Shown here: piece by piece, positions 6,917 to 15,080 of the stretch
Position numbering within the stretch: position 1 is the stretch's first letter
Layout of the letters: every line of letters begins with the position of its first letter
Made by a program: the position numbers and the translations under genes
The notes under the pieces: model-generated
What the model was told of the DNA's origin: nothing
What the model saw: only the letters and a program-made list of their open reading frames with translations
Databases searched by the model: none
IMG/VR virus record: IMGVR_UViG_3300042296_000219
Location: 1 to 24,517 of that record
Source of the DNA: a virus
Direction: 5' to 3' (one strand)
DNA length: 24,517 nt

Positions 6917-8893
6917 ATGGCTGTAAATCTTTCTCCCCTTGCGGGCGCTGCATGGCAGTTTTTTAGCGATGCGGGCGTTCCTCTTAGCGGCGGTAAGCTG
7001 TACACCTACGCAGCGGGGACAACGACCCCGCAACCTACCTACACGTCTAACACCGGCTTAACGGCCAATGCCAACCCAATTATTTTGGATTCGGCGGGTC
7101 GTATCCCCGCCGAAGTATGGTTGACGTCAAACGTAAACTATAAGTTTGTGCTTAAGACCAGCACTGATATCACTATTGGAACTTACGACAACATTTCTGG
7201 CCTCGAAGCCAACGTCCTAGCGTCGCTCGCCAGCACGACCAGCAACGCGCTGGGCGATGCGCTTGTCGGCTTTAAACAGTCCAATTCTAGCGGCTTCTTA
7301 GCGGGCGCTACGGCCAGAACTGTAAATGACAAACTGCAAGAAAGCGTCAGCGTTAAGGATTTCGGCGCGACCGGCGACGGCGTAACTGACGACACAACCG
7401 CAGTTCAGGCGGCTTTGACTGCAAGTTTTGCGGTATATTTTCCTGCGGGAACTTATCTGTGCGGGCAGCTAACGCTCAAAACAGGTCAAAAGATTGTTGG
7501 TGACGGCGTTGGCGCAACCATCATCAAGCACAAATCCAGCACGAACACTTATGGTCTGTACGGCACCGGAATCAGCAATGTTTTGATTTCTGATCTAACC
7601 CTGACTGGGAACAGCGCCGGAAACCTGACGGGCGGCATGGGCGTTCGCATTGAGGGTAGTAGCTCAGGCATTACCATTCAAAACGTCAAGGCAACCGATT
7701 GGCGTTTGGACGGTATCGCAAAAGTAGGCACTGGCACCAATTTTGATGTTCTTAACTGCGAGTGCTCAAGCAATCTGCGAGATGGCGTGTCGATCAGCGG
7801 GGCGACGTTCAACACTGTTCAACTGTGCTCGCTAAACAGCAATGGTCGATATGGTTTGGTTTTTGGACCGTCGGCTAGCTATTCATCCGCTATTCAAAAC
7901 ACCGCAAACGGGAACGGCGAAAGCGGCTTGATTGCAAGTGGATTTGGCGGCGTTCTAAACATTATTCTTTTTGCGCTCAACACGACCAATTCCAATGATC
8001 AATATGGCATTAACAGCCTCACGGTTACAAATGCCACTTATTTGAGAAACGTGGCCGAGAGTAACGGCGTTGACGGAATGGGCGTTACACTTACTAGCCC
8101 ATACGCGCAATTTATAGGCAATCGCGTTAGCGGCAATGGCCGCGTTGGAATTTCTGTTGATAGTGAAAGCCATTACAGCGTTGTTAGCGATAATCTTTGT
8201 CTATCTAACGGCTGGGAAGGCGTTGGCGTATATCGCAGCACTGACGTTACCGTTTCTAACAACAAGGTTCTTAACAACGGCATCAACGCGGTAAGCGATC
8301 CAGACCCAACTGGGTATGTTCACGACGTGGGCGTTTTTGTTTACGATACAGCCAACACGCCAAACAATATCGCATCCAATCGCTGCACCATTGTCAACAA
8401 CACCATTGCGGACACTGGCGGCAATACGCAAAAAAGAGGCGTTCGGTTCCAAGACTTTTTTGGAAATTCAACTGGAGCCATTCTTACAGGCAACATTTTC
8501 TATGGTGCCACCACCGCGCAAGTTACGGCTATTAACGCCAATCTGGCCTATGTGACGGCTAACAGCGGATATTCAAAACCGGCTGCTGATCTAACCTTGC
8601 AAAATGGCTGGGTGGCTTATGACGCGACATGGCAACAGCCTACCTCTTACCTTGATGCAGACAATATCGTTCACGTTACTGGATCAATTAAAAACGGAAC
8701 CGTTACGGCTGGAACGGTGGTTGCAACCTTGCCCGTTGGTCAAAGACCCACCAAGGTTGAGGGGCCGTTTTTGGTTTACAACAACTCGACCTATTCCAGC
8801 GTTTACGTCTCCACAAACGGCGAAATTGTGGCGCAAACCGCATTGAACGCTACTCGCACAACACTGGCCGCGATTAGTTTCAAAGTGGACTAA
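6917..8893 (+). CDS. tailspike with adaptor domain and right-handed beta-helix (pectate-lyase fold)
   Basis: The protein has 658 residues. Residues 1-95 resemble the head-binding adaptor of podoviral tailspikes (LSGGKLYTYAAGTTTPQPTY, then AGRIPAEVWLTSNVNYKFVL). Residues 145-165 hold the hallmark VKDFGATGDGVTDDTTAVQA that opens pectate_lyase_3 beta-helix domains. Residues about 170-560 are a long parallel beta-helix with many short N-rich turns (NSNGRYGLVFG, NNKVLNNGI). The last 80 residues (GWVAYDATWQQPTSY, TLPVGQRPTKVEG) match a beta domain common at the ends of phage tail proteins. It probably binds and cleaves a host surface polysaccharide. The substrate and catalytic residues cannot be named. 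The ribosome binding site is AGGGG, six bases from ATG. Confidence 0.88.
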   Translation: MAVNLSPLAGAAWQFFSDAGVPLSGGKLYTYAAGTTTPQPTYTSNTGLTANANPIILDSAGRIPAEVWLTSNVNYKFVLKTSTDITIGTYDNISGLEANVLASLASTTSNALGDALVGFKQSNSSGFLAGATARTVNDKLQESVSVKDFGATGDGVTDDTTAVQAALTASFAVYFPAGTYLCGQLTLKTGQKIVGDGVGATIIKHKSSTNTYGLYGTGISNVLISDLTLTGNSAGNLTGGMGVRIEGSSSGITIQNVKATDWRLDGIAKVGTGTNFDVLNCECSSNLRDGVSISGATFNTVQLCSLNSNGRYGLVFGPSASYSSAIQNTANGNGESGLIASGFGGVLNIILFALNTTNSNDQYGINSLTVTNATYLRNVAESNGVDGMGVTLTSPYAQFIGNRVSGNGRVGISVDSESHYSVVSDNLCLSNGWEGVGVYRSTDVTVSNNKVLNNGINAVSDPDPTGYVHDVGVFVYDTANTPNNIASNRCTIVNNTIADTGGNTQKRGVRFQDFFGNSTGAILTGNIFYGATTAQVTAINANLAYVTANSGYSKPAADLTLQNGWVAYDATWQQPTSYLDADNIVHVTGSIKNGTVTAGTVVATLPVGQRPTKVEGPFLVYNNSTYSSVYVSTNGEIVAQTALNATRTTLAAISFKVD

Positions 8894-8924
8894 CTAGCGT
8901 TTTTGTTTTTGGGAGCTAACCAAT

Positions 8925-9260
8925 ATGACCGTCACCGTTAAGGTTCTTATCCCCGCCAAGATTGCGGAGGCCACGCAGACGACGCAGTATACCGCGACGG
9001 GCGTCACGACGCTGATCGACAAGTTCACGGCCACCAACTACAGCGCGTCGGCTGCAACGATCAGCGTCAACTTGGTCACGAATGCGGACACGGCGGGCAA
9101 CCAGAACCTGATCGTCAAGACCAAGACGTTGCAGGCTGGCGAGACCTACACGTTCCCTGAGTTGGTCGGCGCGGCGCTTGCGGCTAGCGGGTTCATCTCG
9201 ACGATTGCTGGAACAGCCTCGGCTATCAACATCCGCGCCAGCGGGCGGGAGATTAGCTAG
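8925..9260 (+). CDS. small beta-rich protein in tail module, unknown
   Basis: This 111-residue protein starts MTVTVKVLIPAKIAEATQTT and consists of alternating hydrophobic/Thr-rich strands with a short helical patch (FPELVGAALAASGFISTIAG) before SAINIRASGREIS. Proteins of this size and composition are frequent beside tail-fibre genes and may be small virion beta-sandwiches, but I recognise no defined family. GGGAG is placed ahead of ATG, and the stop shares one base with the GTG of the following cupin-like gene (TAGTG), so the two are coupled and probably act in the same structure. Confidence 0.6.
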   Translation: MTVTVKVLIPAKIAEATQTTQYTATGVTTLIDKFTATNYSASAATISVNLVTNADTAGNQNLIVKTKTLQAGETYTFPELVGAALAASGFISTIAGTASAINIRASGREIS

Positions 9261-9730
9261 TGGACGTAACTCAATACCAGTTCACCGTACCCAACCCGCG
9301 CAACATGCGCGGCAGGGTCGATGCGCTCCAGAAGACCATTTCCAAGTTCGAGCAATACGAGCCTGAGACGACACACACGTTCCACGGCGGGATGTACTGC
9401 CGTGAGGTCCGCAGCGCTCAAGGCGCTCTGATCGTCGGCAAGGTCCACAAGCAAGAGCATTTCTTCATGCTGCTGTCGGGGTCCATTATGGTAACCGAAG
9501 GCGATGACGCTACACTCCTAACGGCTCCGTGTATCTTGAGCAGCAAGCCGGGGACAAAGCGGGCCATCTTCATGGTTGAGCCGTCCGTTTTCGTTACGGT
9601 TCACCGCACGGATACCACTACGGTTGAAGACGCAGAAAACGAATTGGTAGAATTTGATCCAGATGCTATGTTTGACGTTGGGAACATAGCAAAACCGCAA
9701 GATGTTGAGGCGATCTCATGGCGTTCATAG
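9260..9730 (+). CDS. cupin-fold (RmlC-like) protein in virion module
   Basis: The protein has 156 residues and starts at GTG 9260. The core (about residues 63-115) reads as a double-stranded beta-helix: GKVHKQEHFFMLLSGSIMVT is cupin motif 1-like with two His, and PGTKRAIFMVEPSVFVTVH is a motif 2-like strand pair ending in His. Cupins bind a metal or small ligand and serve as enzymes or as structural domains. Here the gene lies between a tail protein and the ejection genes, overlapping the next gene by 13 bases, so a structural or particle-associated role is more likely than metabolism. The acidic C-terminal tail (NELVEFDPDAMFDVG) may be a binding peptide. The fold is moderately sure, the function unknown. 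Confidence 0.6.
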   Translation: MDVTQYQFTVPNPRNMRGRVDALQKTISKFEQYEPETTHTFHGGMYCREVRSAQGALIVGKVHKQEHFFMLLSGSIMVTEGDDATLLTAPCILSSKPGTKRAIFMVEPSVFVTVHRTDTTTVEDAENELVEFDPDAMFDVGNIAKPQDVEAISWRS

Positions 9731-10407
9731 CTGCCGCTTTTATCAGTGGGGCCGCATCAATAGCGAGTGGCCTAATGGGCGCGTCGGCGGCTAGCAAAGC
9801 TGCTAAGGCACAAACGCAAGCCGCCGCGCAGGCTTCCGCGCTCGAACGCGAAATGTTCGACAAGCAGGTCGAATTGCAAGCCCCGTTTCGTGAAGCGGGC
9901 CTTACCGCCCAGAATCGGTTGCTGCAATACCTTGGTTTGTCGGGATCGCCTAGCGACGCAGGCTACGGCAAATATGCTGGCGACTTCTCTATGAATGATT
10001 TCACGACAGACCCCGGCTATGCCTTCCGGCTGGCCGAAGGCAACAAGGCACTGGACCGTACAGCCGCTGCTCGCGGTGGATTGCTCTCTGGCGGCGCTAT
10101 GAAGGCTGCGCAGCGCTACGGTCAGGAGATGGGTAGCCAAGAGTACATGAACGCATTTAACCGCTACCAGACCAACCGCGCTAACCAACTCAACCCGCTT
10201 CAGAGCCTAATGGGTGCGGGGCAGACGGGGGCTAACATACTTACGCAAGCCGCAGGAAGTCTTGGTCAATCATTAGGTGAAAATGCTATTGGCGCGGGCA
10301 ATGCTCGTGCGTCGGGGTATATTGGACAGGCCAATGCCCTAACAGGTGCATTGAACCAAGGTATGAACAATTATATGGGTATGCAGTATATAAAGCGTAT
10401 GCAGTGA
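9718..10407 (+). CDS. internal virion / DNA ejection protein (gp7-like position)
   Basis: The protein has 229 residues. The N-terminal 25 residues are hydrophobic and Ala/Gly-rich (MAFIAAAFISGAASIASGLM) and could enter a membrane, followed by a helical Gln/Ala region with ALEREMFDKQVELQAPFREA, then FTTDPGYAFRLAEGNKALDR and AAARGGLLSGGAMKA. This PGYxFRLxEG...RGGxxSGxxxK pattern is typical of phage proteins annotated as DNA transfer or ejection proteins. The Gly/Asn/Gln-rich tail fits an internal capsid protein released with the DNA. It is the first of three consecutive genes that match the P22 gp7-gp20-gp16 ejection block in position. It overlaps the cupin gene by 13 bases. Confidence 0.72.
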   Translation: MAFIAAAFISGAASIASGLMGASAASKAAKAQTQAAAQASALEREMFDKQVELQAPFREAGLTAQNRLLQYLGLSGSPSDAGYGKYAGDFSMNDFTTDPGYAFRLAEGNKALDRTAAARGGLLSGGAMKAAQRYGQEMGSQEYMNAFNRYQTNRANQLNPLQSLMGAGQTGANILTQAAGSLGQSLGENAIGAGNARASGYIGQANALTGALNQGMNNYMGMQYIKRMQ

Positions 10408-10432
10408 CCTACTGTTGAATAAGGACGGTAAG

Positions 10433-11689
10433 ATGCCTATTGATCCTAGCATTGCCCTTAGCTTTAAGCCCTCGGTTGCGCTTGCGGACCCGATGGAAAT
10501 GTATGCAAATTATCAAAAAATGCAATCCAACGCTTTGGCTATGCAACATGCGCGGAACGAAAACGCGCTGGCACAGCGCACCGCGCAAGAAGATGCGGTC
10601 TATAATTCACTCCAAGAACGCTATGGAAATACGATAGGTGAACCTGATCCAGAGCGTTTATATAGTGCTATGCGGCAGCACGGTTTGGCCCATAGAATAC
10701 CAGGCACACAAAAAGAAATCCAAGAAGCCGAAAACAGGTCTCTAACTAACGAGAAACTTTTTAACGCCAACGTAAGCTCCGCGATGGACAATGCGCGGTT
10801 CCGGTTGGAGGGTGTGCGGACGCCTGAACAACTCATGCAGTGGACTGAACAGAATCATAACGATCCAACGCTACGAAAATATTTCGACCGCATCGGCGTT
10901 ACAATCGAACAATCCCGTGCTCAGATTGCCGCAGTAGCAAACGACCCCGCTGCATTTGCAGACCTTCGTCAAAAAGCACAACTTGGGCTAAAGAACGCTC
11001 AAGCCGCAGTAAATGCCCAAGCCAACATCGAAATCCAACGTGAATATCAACGCATGAAAGGCGGTGGTGGTGGCGCACGTCCGGCTGCTTTGGGCGGTGG
11101 CGGTAGCGGTGGCGCACGTCCGGCTGCTTCGGGCGGTGGCGGTGGCGGTGGCGCACGTCCGACTGCTTCGGGCAAGCCCTTAACCGCAAATGAGCAATCC
11201 GCAGTCTACAATATAGGCCGCGTACTAATGGCCGCTAAAGCAATTAAAAGCGCAACCGGTCGATCACCCAAAGCGGATGCCCCCTCGGCGGTTGAGGCTG
11301 CTGTTGGGGCGCTTCCATTTACCAAAAACGCAGTAAATTTTACGCGGGGGGCAGATCGTCAAATTGTAGCCGCCGCGCAGCGCGACATGCTAGACGGGCT
11401 ATTGTACCTAGCCACGGGTGCGGCGTACAACAAAGAACAGCTTGCGGGTCAATATGAATCTTACATCCCGACTTTTTCGGATAGTCCGGAAGCACGGGCA
11501 TCTAAAAGAGAGCGCTTGATACAACTTGTTAATCTTGGCAAAGTTCGCGCTGGAAAGGCTTGGACACCAGAATTAGAAAAAACGCTTAACGATCTGTTTG
11601 GTGTAAAGACGGGCGCTGTACCCACAGCAGCGCCTGCGCCGTCAGCGGGCGACGTGATTCGGTACGACGCAAGCGGGAAAAGGATGTGA
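10433..11689 (+). CDS. second internal virion / ejection protein with Gly-rich repeat linker
   Basis: The protein has 418 residues. I choose ATG 10433 over a TTG six codons upstream because AAGGA at 10421-10425 is well spaced for it. Residues 10-205 are mostly helical and Gln/Ala/Arg-rich (MYANYQKMQSNALAMQHARN). Residues about 211-247 are a Gly-rich linker of three 13-residue units (GGARPAAxGGGGx). Residues 250-400 form a second helical domain (AVYNIGRVLMAAKAIKSATG) containing TGAAYNKEQLAGQYESYIPT, and the C-terminus VIRYDASGKRM is short and polar. No catalytic motif is seen. Central position between two ejection-type genes and the helical, Gln/Ala-rich composition support an internal virion role. 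Confidence 0.68.
   Translation: MPIDPSIALSFKPSVALADPMEMYANYQKMQSNALAMQHARNENALAQRTAQEDAVYNSLQERYGNTIGEPDPERLYSAMRQHGLAHRIPGTQKEIQEAENRSLTNEKLFNANVSSAMDNARFRLEGVRTPEQLMQWTEQNHNDPTLRKYFDRIGVTIEQSRAQIAAVANDPAAFADLRQKAQLGLKNAQAAVNAQANIEIQREYQRMKGGGGGARPAALGGGGSGGARPAASGGGGGGGARPTASGKPLTANEQSAVYNIGRVLMAAKAIKSATGRSPKADAPSAVEAAVGALPFTKNAVNFTRGADRQIVAAAQRDMLDGLLYLATGAAYNKEQLAGQYESYIPTFSDSPEARASKRERLIQLVNLGKVRAGKAWTPELEKTLNDLFGVKTGAVPTAAPAPSAGDVIRYDASGKRM
11069..11174 (+). repeat. 39-bp tandem repeat within an ejection gene
   Basis: There are two full units (11069-11107, 11108-11146) and a partial third (11147-11174), each opening GGTGGCGCACGTCCG. The unit encodes a 13-residue GGARPxASGGGGx linker. 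Unit length is a multiple of three, so copy-number change would lengthen the linker without breaking the frame. Confidence 0.85.
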
Positions 11690-11690
11690 T

Positions 11691-14021
11691 ATGCCGATCC
11701 GCGCTCAATCTGCTGACGGTAAAATTCACGAGTTTCCGGACGGCACGTCGCCTCAGGTAATCGACAAGGTGATGCTTGACTACACCAAGTCAAACAAGCC
11801 TGCGTCTAGCGGCATCCCCGAAGGCCGCAAAGCCACGCGCTACGACGTCCTGCCGCCGGGCAGCCTAGTCCGTGAGCTTGGAGACACATTCGACGTTGCG
11901 CGAAATGCGTTTGCGCAATCGCAGGCCAAAAACCCCACAAGGCTAGGCGCAACGATACAGCCTTATGTAGCTGTCCTTTCGGGCGCAAAGCGCGGTGTTG
12001 AAGATTTTACGCAAGGCGCGCCCGCGCTCTTTGGCTTACCTGGTGCCCGTGAATACAAGAACCAAAAGGAAGCACAATATAAAGCGGCTACACCGAACCG
12101 TCTAGCCGCCGAAGGTGCTCGTTTGGCTATGCAAGCGGCTATTACTTATCCTATTGGTGGGGCCTTAGCGCTGCCCGTAAAGGCGTTGGCTAGAGCCGCG
12201 CCTGCTGTTGCACGTTACGCTGCGCCCATTGCCGCAGGCTTAGAGACTGGCGGCTTCCGTACAGGCATGAAGCCAACCTCTATGGGTGGCGAAGTCGCCA
12301 ACGCGCTCGTTCGTGGCGGCACGGGCGCAACCACGGGCGCGGGCACCGCCGTCGTGGCTGGGCAAGACCCCAACGCAGGCGCAAGCATCGGCGCTGCGCT
12401 GCCCCTCGTCGGCGTACCGTTTGGCAAGGCCGTCGTAGGAGCATTAGACTTCTTTGGCAAAAAAGGCGCTGATGTTGCGGCCACGGCAGTTCAAAAGGCG
12501 CTTGGCCCCAACGCAACCGACGTCATTGCGCTGTTGAACAGCGCACCCGAAGGCATGACTGCCAAGCAGTTCTTGGCGCAGGATGCCGTGCAAGCCCAGT
12601 TGCAGTCGCTGGGCGTCAAGAATCCGCAGGTTATTGTGGGGCTAGCAACCGCTATCGAGCAAGGCCCTGACGGCTTGCTTGCCTTCGCGCCTATCCTTAA
12701 GCAGCAGGCGCAAGCCCGCACCAACGTGCTAGCCGCGCAGGCAGGTGGACCAAACCAGACCGCCGCTTTGGCCTCGCAGCAAGCGGCCAAAGATAGCTTA
12801 AACGCGCTGACTGGACCCATGCGCCAAGAGGCGCTGAACAACGCCAACATTGGGGGAAAGTACATCCCTAACCTTAAAGCGCAAGCAGGGCGTCTTGAAG
12901 GCCAAGCCGCAACGGATGTTGAAACCGTGCGGCGCATGGAACGCCTTGCACCTGTCGCAGCCAAATCGCTCCCCCGCGTAGAAAGAGTTGCCAAGGATCA
13001 AGCGGAACGGTCGGCTGCTGAGAGCTTGGTTGCGGGCAAAGCTGCGCGTGACGCCAAGCAAATTGCAGCCAACATTTCCGAGGCAGGGCTTAAGCCTATC
13101 GACACCGACGCGCTCACATCGCGTTTGACGCAAATGCTGAACGACAATAAATACGCGGGCAACAATAAGGTTAGCCAAAGCGTTCGTGCGGTTTTGTCCG
13201 ACGTCAGCGAATGGGCAGCAAATAATAACGGCATTATTGATGCTGAAGCATTATATAGCATCCAAAAAAATACTGTCAGCGATACCATAAACGCGCTTTT
13301 GCGCGGGGAGGACCCGTCTTCCAAGCGCAAAGCCGCCGCCGCTGTCATGACCAAAATCAACCCTTTAATTGATGATGCTATTAAAAAAGCAGGCGGCGAA
13401 AGTTGGCTTGATTACAAAAACGCCTACTTTACTGGTATGAAGGACATCGAGCGTCGACAAATGTCTGCCCAGGCCATGCAGATGCTCAAGGATTCACCAA
13501 ACGATTTTGTCAAACTGGTGCGGGGCGACAACCCAGACGCCATCGAAAAAGTTTTTGGCCCTGGCAGCTACGACATTGTTAAAGAAATGGGCGCTGAAAT
13601 GGGTCCGTCGCGTATGACCGGCTTGCAAAAGGTTGCGGGTGAGCTTGAGTTAGATGTGCGAGCAGGCGAATTAGCAAACATCGGCGGCCCTGCGGCGCTG
13701 GAGATATTGAAAAAAGACCGCTCGATCCCTACCAAAATCTTAGCTTTTGCGGGTACGTTTGCGCAGCCTAAAGTGGCCGCTGCCGCAAGGTTAGCGTCCG
13801 CTGTAAAAGACCTCCGCATTGCGCCCGAAGTCGAAGCCGAACTCATTGCATCGTTTAAGTCGGGCAAGAGTTTGGCCCAACTGATAGCGCGTGTGCCTGC
13901 TGCAAAACGTCGCCAAGCCGCTATTGCGCTGGCTAATCCCGCATGGTGGTCTGCACCCGCTGCCGTCACCGTCAACGCTCTGGCACCGGACAACCCTAAC
14001 AGTAACGCCCTAGCCCAGTAA
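11691..14021 (+). CDS. large internal virion / DNA ejection protein
   Basis: The protein has 776 residues and is the largest of the late genes apart from the tailspike. The N-terminal domain IRAQSADGKIHEFPDGTSPQ then VIDKVMLDYTK (residues 3-34) is a small module that I recognise at the start of many phage internal virion or structural proteins. Residues 130-260 contain several Ala/Gly-rich hydrophobic stretches (YPIGGALALPVKALARAAP) that could form membrane-spanning helices. The rest is a long Ala/Lys/Gln-rich helical region. The architecture fits the proteins that build a channel across the cell envelope during DNA entry, as P22 gp16/gp20 do. No transglycosylase motif is evident. It follows the previous gene by one base. 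Confidence 0.75.
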   Translation: MPIRAQSADGKIHEFPDGTSPQVIDKVMLDYTKSNKPASSGIPEGRKATRYDVLPPGSLVRELGDTFDVARNAFAQSQAKNPTRLGATIQPYVAVLSGAKRGVEDFTQGAPALFGLPGAREYKNQKEAQYKAATPNRLAAEGARLAMQAAITYPIGGALALPVKALARAAPAVARYAAPIAAGLETGGFRTGMKPTSMGGEVANALVRGGTGATTGAGTAVVAGQDPNAGASIGAALPLVGVPFGKAVVGALDFFGKKGADVAATAVQKALGPNATDVIALLNSAPEGMTAKQFLAQDAVQAQLQSLGVKNPQVIVGLATAIEQGPDGLLAFAPILKQQAQARTNVLAAQAGGPNQTAALASQQAAKDSLNALTGPMRQEALNNANIGGKYIPNLKAQAGRLEGQAATDVETVRRMERLAPVAAKSLPRVERVAKDQAERSAAESLVAGKAARDAKQIAANISEAGLKPIDTDALTSRLTQMLNDNKYAGNNKVSQSVRAVLSDVSEWAANNNGIIDAEALYSIQKNTVSDTINALLRGEDPSSKRKAAAAVMTKINPLIDDAIKKAGGESWLDYKNAYFTGMKDIERRQMSAQAMQMLKDSPNDFVKLVRGDNPDAIEKVFGPGSYDIVKEMGAEMGPSRMTGLQKVAGELELDVRAGELANIGGPAALEILKKDRSIPTKILAFAGTFAQPKVAAAARLASAVKDLRIAPEVEAELIASFKSGKSLAQLIARVPAAKRRQAAIALANPAWWSAPAAVTVNALAPDNPNSNALAQ

Positions 14022-14029
14022 GGATACTT

Positions 14030-14431
14030 ATGACATATCAGCTAAGTCAACGATCCCGGCTCAACCTAACTGGCGTCCATCCCGATCTGGTCAAGGTCGT
14101 CATGCGGGCGCTTGAAATTTCACCTTTAGACTTTACGGTCATTGAAGGTTTGCGTACCGTCAAGCGCCAGCAGGAGCTATTTGCTTCGGGCGCATCCAAG
14201 ACCATGAAGTCTCGTCACATACACGGCTTCGCTGTGGACGTAGCGCCGCTCGTGGCAGGCTCTATTCGTTGGGATTGGCCTTTGTATGATCGGCTGATAA
14301 CGGCCTTCAAGCAGGCTGCTAAAGATGTTGGCGTCAAGACTGAGTTCGGTTACGATTGGAAGAAGTTTAAAGACGCCCCGCACATCCAACTCCCGTCAGC
14401 CACCTATCCGGACCCACCGAAAGATGCTTAA
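14030..14431 (+). CDS. M15-family peptidase endolysin
   Basis: The protein has 133 residues, which is the usual size for phage L-alanyl-D-glutamate-type M15 endopeptidases. LTGVHPDLVKVVMRAL (about 13-28) and FTVIEGLRTVKRQQELFASG (35-54) are the family's N-terminal pattern. The zinc site reads SRHIHGFAVD with His63 and Asp70, and DAPHIQL gives His118, with Asp115 as the likely general base. It would cut peptide cross-bridges of peptidoglycan at lysis. There is no signal peptide, so it depends on a holin for export. AAGGA precedes ATG 14030, and its stop overlaps the holin-like gene's start by eight bases, making a compact lysis cassette. Confidence 0.9.
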   Translation: MTYQLSQRSRLNLTGVHPDLVKVVMRALEISPLDFTVIEGLRTVKRQQELFASGASKTMKSRHIHGFAVDVAPLVAGSIRWDWPLYDRLITAFKQAAKDVGVKTEFGYDWKKFKDAPHIQLPSATYPDPPKDA

Positions 14432-14585
14432 GTTTATCAAAGCCCGTCTTAGCGAACGCTCGACCTGGCTGCTGATCGGCACTAGCGTTGCAGCAGCGTC
14501 TGCCCTAGCCGCGCCTTGGTCCTACGTCTCTATGGCTGTTGGAGTGGTCGCGGCTATGATTCCTGACGGAAATATCAGTCAATGA
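14424..14585 (+). CDS. small holin-like membrane protein
   Basis: This 53-residue protein starts at ATG 14424, inside the end of the endolysin gene. A basic N-terminus (MLKFIKARLSERSTW) is followed by two hydrophobic segments, about residues 15-30 (WLLIGTSVAAASALAAP) and 32-46 (WSYVSMAVGVVAAMIP). The KARLxERSTW opening is one I associate with small holins of alphaproteobacterial phages and gene transfer agents. It sits between endolysin and Rz, exactly where a holin belongs, and overlaps the Rz start by four bases (ATGA). It would form the inner-membrane lesion that lets the endolysin reach the wall. Support is good, short length notwithstanding. Confidence 0.75.
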   Translation: MLKFIKARLSERSTWLLIGTSVAAASALAAPWSYVSMAVGVVAAMIPDGNISQ

Positions 14586-14983
14586 GCAATCTGGCCGTAA
14601 TTATATGCATCGTCGTTGGCGCATTCTTTCTTGGGTGCATCAACGGCTACGCTATCCGAGATGGCGCGGCCAAGTCTGCTGCGGCTAAAGCCTACAAGGC
14701 CGCAGAGGGGCGGCGCATAGTCATGCAGGGGCAGATTGATGTCCTGTCAGCACAATATGAAGAGGAGCGCAGGCGTGTTTCCAGTGTCAATGTTCAGCGT
14801 ACCAACACGATCAAAGAATTTTACCGCGATGCTCCCGCTGCTCCCGCTGTTCCTGCTAATTGCGCTTTGCCTGACCCTATGTACAGCCTGCTCGTCAACA
14901 GTGTCCGTGACGCCAATGTCGCTACCGGCGAACCTAGCCTCGCCGTGCCCAAGTCTGCCGCTCCCGCCGCAACCAGCCATTGA
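14582..14983 (+). CDS. Rz-like inner-membrane spanin
   Basis: The protein has 133 residues, with an N-terminal signal anchor (residues 4-26, AVIICIVVGAFFLGCINGYA) followed by a periplasmic charged helix (AAEGRRIVMQGQIDVLSAQY, EEERRRVSSVNVQRT) and a Pro/Ala-rich C-terminal region. This is the layout of the i-spanin Rz, which pairs with an outer-membrane lipoprotein to fuse inner and outer membranes in the last step of lysis. Identification depends strongly on context: it follows endolysin and holin, and a lipoprotein gene overlaps its 3' part in another frame. Sequence is not conserved between Rz families, so architecture is the criterion. Confidence 0.8.
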   Translation: MSNLAVIICIVVGAFFLGCINGYAIRDGAAKSAAAKAYKAAEGRRIVMQGQIDVLSAQYEEERRRVSSVNVQRTNTIKEFYRDAPAAPAVPANCALPDPMYSLLVNSVRDANVATGEPSLAVPKSAAPAATSH

Positions 14984-15080
14984 CCCCGCTCGCCTAGAGT
15001 GGGAGGTTTCAGTGCTTAGCGCGTATCAAGACTGCGCTACGCGGCATAGGCTGACCGTGAAGGCTTGGCCGCGCAGCTAG
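14829..15080 (+). CDS. Rz1-like outer-membrane spanin lipoprotein, overlapping Rz
   Basis: The protein has 83 residues in the +1 frame relative to Rz, and its first 155 bases overlap Rz. From ATG 14829 it reads MLPLLPLFLLIALCLTLCTA then Cys21, a short signal peptide with a lipobox (CTAC) followed by Ser-Ser. The mature part is Pro-rich (SPCPSLPLPPQPAIDP), as in Rz1 proteins, then a short helix. The -3 residue of the lipobox is Cys rather than the usual Leu, so the lipidation site is likely but not ideal. Upstream in-frame ATG codons exist but would add a charged extension before the signal peptide. Its TAG interlocks with the stop of the opposing gene. Confidence 0.8.
   Translation: MLPLLPLFLLIALCLTLCTACSSTVSVTPMSLPANLASPCPSLPLPPQPAIDPARLEWEVSVLSAYQDCATRHRLTVKAWPRS

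Noticed and set aside
12491-12994. 167-codon open frame on the - strand inside the large ejection gene
   Set aside because: Mirror of a GC-rich, Ala-coding region. Its Cys/Ser/Arg-rich composition is typical of an antisense shadow, and the + strand gene is continuous.
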